A stretch of 64,000 nt of DNA from NCBI GenBank assembly GCA_964019415.1, contig OZ025873.1:7184234-7248233 (forward strand). Reading direction: 5' to 3'. Shown one piece after another: positions 60,123-64,000 of this stretch. The position numbers and the translations under genes are program-made. The stretch comes from Ianthella basta (lineage: Eukaryota > Porifera > Demospongiae > Verongiida > Ianthellidae). A model generated the notes under the pieces. The model saw nothing but the letters and a program-made list of their open reading frames with translations. It was not told the DNA's origin and ran no database searches. Position 1 is the first letter of the stretch. Every line of letters begins with the position of its first letter.

Positions 60123-60563
60123 CATGCAGGTTAGAAATTGAACGAATTCTCTGTGTATTTCAATTGACATATGTATGCATGCTTCTGGTATTTCAGACCC
60201 TCCCCACCGAAGTGGTGCATGCAGGGTACGTAGGCCTTGTGGTGTAAGGAGGGTCTAGCATGCTAGATTGGTGTGGTATTGAGTGTGTACTGCCCCTTTC
60301 TCTGCTCTCTGTGTACATACCATAGCACATGCCATGAGCATGCAGTACATAATGGAATGCTTTAAGTTGTCTAATTGTTTCCATACTACTTTTTTTTCTG
60401 TAGGTACTAAACCTACCACTGAACACTAAGTCCAAGTGCTCGGCTACACAAATGTGTGTACATATGTAGCTCCTAACTGCTTGTTATTTATTATGTTTAC
60501 ATTTCTGATTGGATTAGTTTGTGCTCTGTGCACATGCATACTGCTGGAATAACTTGCATACAT

Positions 60564-60595
<32 letters not shown>

Positions 60596-60836
60596 GCGCG
60601 CGCACACACATGTACACCACTTCCTCCTCCTCAAGTAGCCTTAGCTAGCTACTCGGGTATTGCAAATATGCGCTGCAAGGCAAAGCCATGATGTAAACTG
60701 GCTGACAAGTTATGTATACTTTCTGTTGAATCAGTTTGTGGTCTATTATAGTGAAGTGCAAGTAAGGTTAAGTAAATGTACATTTACCATAGCAGGTCAC
60801 TGTATTAATGGACTGGCCCACACACACCTAATCACA
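60123..60836 (+). promoter_or_regulatory. intergenic F-G, 5' flank of gene G
   Basis: Almost the same as the gene B-C spacer (28585-29266), apart from a longer CA/CGCG microsatellite (about 60564-60609). No exon was seen. Confidence 0.55.
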
Positions 60837-63800
60837 ATGAAGTTTAATAGCGCTAGCTACCCAGGAGAATCGAATTCGAAGTCAACATGGATGGTGCCGA
60901 CGGTGAGTGTAGCTAGTGCACTTGTTATCTACTCGACCCGGTATCTTGCACCGATATTTCGGACTCCAAAATGTATACTAGCTAACTAAATGTAAGAACT
61001 ATCCTAGTTAGCTGCAACTCTGTGTGAAACCTCGGAACGACATCTACCAAGAGAGGTGGACGGACTTCTGGAAAGTATGCCGTGTTTGTATTCGTCGGTC
61101 ACGGCGGAGACGGAGATGTCCTTCACATGGAGGATGGGAAGACTGTTACGACGGAGGAAGTAGTGAAGAGCTTCGCTGCTGACCTCCCTAAGACAGTACT
61201 GAAGATGTTCTTTATCGATGCCTGTCGCAAGGCTGAAGAGGAAAGCGCTGCATCCCCGTATTGCCCCGCCGAAGAAAAGTGCCTTGTTGCACGGTCAGCA
61301 CTCCCTTATCAGCACGCATGGACAAGGGACAGTTATGGTGAGCCGCCAGCGACAAGATGTGCTAGTGAGCCCTCTTAGTCGTGTTTGTGTGTGTGCATAC
61401 ATATGCTCCAACACACACCGTAGATACCCCACACCAACCATTGATCTGAAATGGGTTGGTCTTTGGGTAGCCATATTACACAGTATTGCTTTATCATCAA
61501 ATGCTGACCCTGTGTGCCCATCTTCCCACTCATAGGAGTGTGGGCAAAGACTCTTAGTAAACAGCTGCTCTCCAGTGCTACTGTCCAGTCTGCATTGACG
61601 GCAGTGTGCAACACTTTGAAGCAGAAGTTTGACCTTCCTGAACATTACCATTCACAGTACATTAGTTATGGATTCCCGGAGGTGGCATGGATAGCCGATG
61701 TGGAGTATGAGGGGGGATTCCGAGGACAACCCACTCTGGAAGACCTCAGAGAATTGACTGCATTCAGAATTGAACTGGAGCGATATAGAGAAGGTAGTGA
61801 GGGGCACAAAGTGATAGCATGTGCATTGAATTTCTAATGTATTTGTGCTTGTGAGCAGCAAAATGTCTAATATTGTAAGTATCACTACACATTAATACAG
61901 AATTTCTATCCCATAGTGTATACCGTCATGTATGTAGTACCTTGATGTTTTCACACAACTGAACAGTATCATATTTGCTTCAGTGGTTGTGCGCTAATAC
62001 GAAAGAGATCTGCTTTAATGGACCAGTACAGCACCTACCCAATTCAGTGCATGCTGTGTTTGTTCTTCCTGCACACATTGGCAATCACTTGTAGCTAAGG
62101 CCCAACAAGAGAGACAATGTCAAAGACAAATGCAGACAAGTGTACTTCGTCTTCCCTCAGATTCCAAAGGTACAGTGCATGAAGTTAATCATTAAACTGT
62201 TACACTAGTGAGAGTAGCATTATTTCTGGATCATTGTTAACCTGTCGGTGTTGCCCTGTGTATGTACGTAGATGTTTTGCAGCACAAGCCATCGTTGGAA
62301 GAGTTAGTTCAACTAGTCATCACTTCAGTGGCCTATAGATGGGAGGACGTTGCCATGTTCATGGACGTGAGCCCTTCGGTCACAGACAACATCAAAGCCT
62401 GTGATAGGAACACCAGCGAGGACCACTGCAAGGAGATGTTGAAGCAGTGGCTGAGGACAACTCCCGACAACGATATGATGGGGAGAATGCCTCGCACCTG
62501 GAAGTCTATCTTTCACGCCATTAGCAACAGCAGTGGTTCTGAGGTTGCCAAAGATCTAGAAGGGAAGCTGTTCCCAGATATAACTCCAGAATGTGAGGCT
62601 GTATATCCATTGTCATGGTAGCATACTTTATGAAATATGAAATGCCCAGCGTTACCCACAGGTCTGCATGTCCCCCCTGCTCCCCCATCCTGTCCACCCA
62701 CCTTTCCCCCACCTGACCCCCCCACCTGTCCCCCTCACCTGTCCCCCCACCTGTCCCCCTCACCTGTCCCCCCACCTGTCCCCCTCACCTGTCCCCCCCA
62801 CCTGTCCCCCTCACCTGTTCCCCTCACCTGTTCCCCTCACCTGTCCCCCTCACCTGTCCCCCTCACCTGTTCCCCCCACCTGTTCCCCCCACCTGTCCCC
62901 CTCACCTTTCCCCCCTCCTGTCCCCCTCACCTGTTCCCCCTCACCTGTCCCCCCTCCTGTCCCCCCCTCCTGTCCCCCTCACCTGTCCCCCTCACCTGTC
63001 CCCCCTCCTGTCCCCCTCACCTGTTCCCCTCACCTGTCCCCCCTCCTGTCCCCCTCACCTGTCCCCCTCACCTGTCCCCCCTCCTGTCCCCCCCACCTGT
63101 TCCCCTCACCTGTCCCCCCCTCCTGTCCCCCTCACCTGTCCCCCTCACCTGTCCCCCCTCCTGTCCCCCTCACCTGTCCCCCACACCTGTCCCCCACACC
63201 TGTCCCCCCCCCACCTGTCCCCCTCACCTGTCCCCCCACCTGTCCCCCCACCTGTCCCCCTCACCTTTCCCCCCACCTGTCCCCCCACCTGTCCCCCCAC
63301 CTGTCCCTCTCACCTGTCCCCCCACCTGTCCCTCTCACCTGTCCCCCCCCACCTGTCCCCCTCACCTGTTCCCCTCACCTTTCCCCCTCACCTGTCCCCC
63401 TCACCTGTTCCCCCCACCTGTTCCCCCCACCTGTCCCCCTCACCTGTCCCCCCTCCTGTCCCCCTCACCTGTTCCCCCTCACCTGTCCCCCCTCCTGTCC
63501 CCCCCTCCTGTCCCCCCCACCTGTCCCCCTCACCTGTCCCCCTCACCTGTCCCCCTCACCTGTCCCCCCTCCTGTCCCCCTCACCTGTTCCCCCTCACCT
63601 GTCCCCCCTCCTGTCCCCCTCACCTGTCCCCCTCACCTGTCCCCCCTCCTGTCCCCCCCACCTGTTCCCCTCACCTGTCCCCCCCACCTGTCCCCCTCAC
63701 CTGTCCCCCTCACCTGTCCCTCCACCTGTCCCTCTCACCTGTCCCTCCACCTTTCCCCCTCACCTGTCCCCCCACCTGTCCCTCTCACCTGTCCCTCCAC

Positions 63801-64000
63801 CTGTCCCCCTCACCTGTCCCCCCACCTGTTCCCCCCACCTGTCCCCCCACCTGTCCCTCTCACCTGTCCCCCTCACCTGTCCCCCCACCTGTTCCCCCCA
63901 CCTGTCCCTCCACCTGTCCCCCTCACCTGTCCCCCCCACCTGTCCCCCCTCCTGTCCCCCTCACCTGTTCCCCTCACCTGTCCCCCCACCTGTCCCCCCA
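60837..64000 (+). CDS. gene G: 5'-truncated caspase-like protein with death domains (type 1), 3' partial
   Basis: Proposed exons are 60837-60902, 61052-61337, 61536-61793, 62095-62169 and 62272-62592; the second death-domain exon lies beyond the window. It is nearly identical to gene C, including the short MKFNSASYPG first exon joined in phase 0 and the absence of the first ~73 head residues. His (FVGHGGDGD) and Cys (FFIDACRK) are kept. The p10-like exon, Gln-rich linker and DD1 (LQHKPSLEELVQLVIT, PRTWKSIFHAIS) are open throughout. Small differences from C (for example GVWAKTLS instead of GLWAKTLS) show they are separate loci. Confidence 0.7.
62680..64000. repeat. CCCCACCTGT-type minisatellite in gene G intron, runs off the window
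   Basis: At least 1.3 kb of CACCTGTCCCCCT-type units after the DD1 exon, at the same place as the arrays in A and C. It has its own mix of variants (many CCCCCTCCTGT units) and visible higher-order blocks. Confidence 0.95.

Overview
This is animal nuclear DNA. It has multi-exon genes with GT-AG introns, very long CA/GT tracts, large intronic minisatellites and eukaryotic DNA transposons, and I saw no bacterial operon structure. The gene set (an axonemal SAXO4/PPP1R32 relative plus many death-fold genes mixing caspase-like, TIR, CARD and death domains) fits an early-branching invertebrate, most likely a sponge. That assignment is inference, not proof.

Layout. 1-7237 (+): 3' part of a SAXO4-like gene. 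7890-17641 (-): a CARD-DD-DD gene converging on it, with one intron filled by a ~7.8 kb satellite of 10-bp units. 18540-64000 (+): a tandem array of death-fold genes. Gene A (18540-22802), B (25858-28584), C (29267-33935), D (35456-40182) and G (60837 to past the window end) have a caspase-like head followed by two death domains. Gene F (51413-60122) has a TIR head, with a possible N-myristoylation signal, on the same kind of linker-DD-DD tail. Two subtypes alternate. Type 1 (A, C, G) has a 25-residue linker and a CCCCACCTGT-type minisatellite in the DD1-DD2 intron. Type 2 (B, D and the tail of F) has a ~35-residue linker and no minisatellite. A+B and C+D are duplicated pairs. C and G share the same unusual short first exon and lack the first ~73 residues of the caspase-like head.

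Mobile DNA. 43377-47742 is a decayed ISL2EU-type transposon encoding a SAP/SWIM/YqaJ nuclease and a THAP + DDE transposase. 56255-59221 is a Tc1/mariner-IS630 element inside gene F. 38435-39153 is a hAT-like remnant inside gene D. Several foldback or MITE-like elements and a 2-kb composite insert lie between genes. For many of these, the paralogous gene copy preserves the empty site.

How the genes fit together. The death-domain genes look like a locally expanding family of signalling proteins for cell death or innate immunity. Nearly all of their exons are joined in phase 1, so heads (caspase-like, TIR, CARD) can be swapped in front of a common double-death-domain tail without breaking the frame. 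I saw no tRNA, rRNA or CRISPR array.
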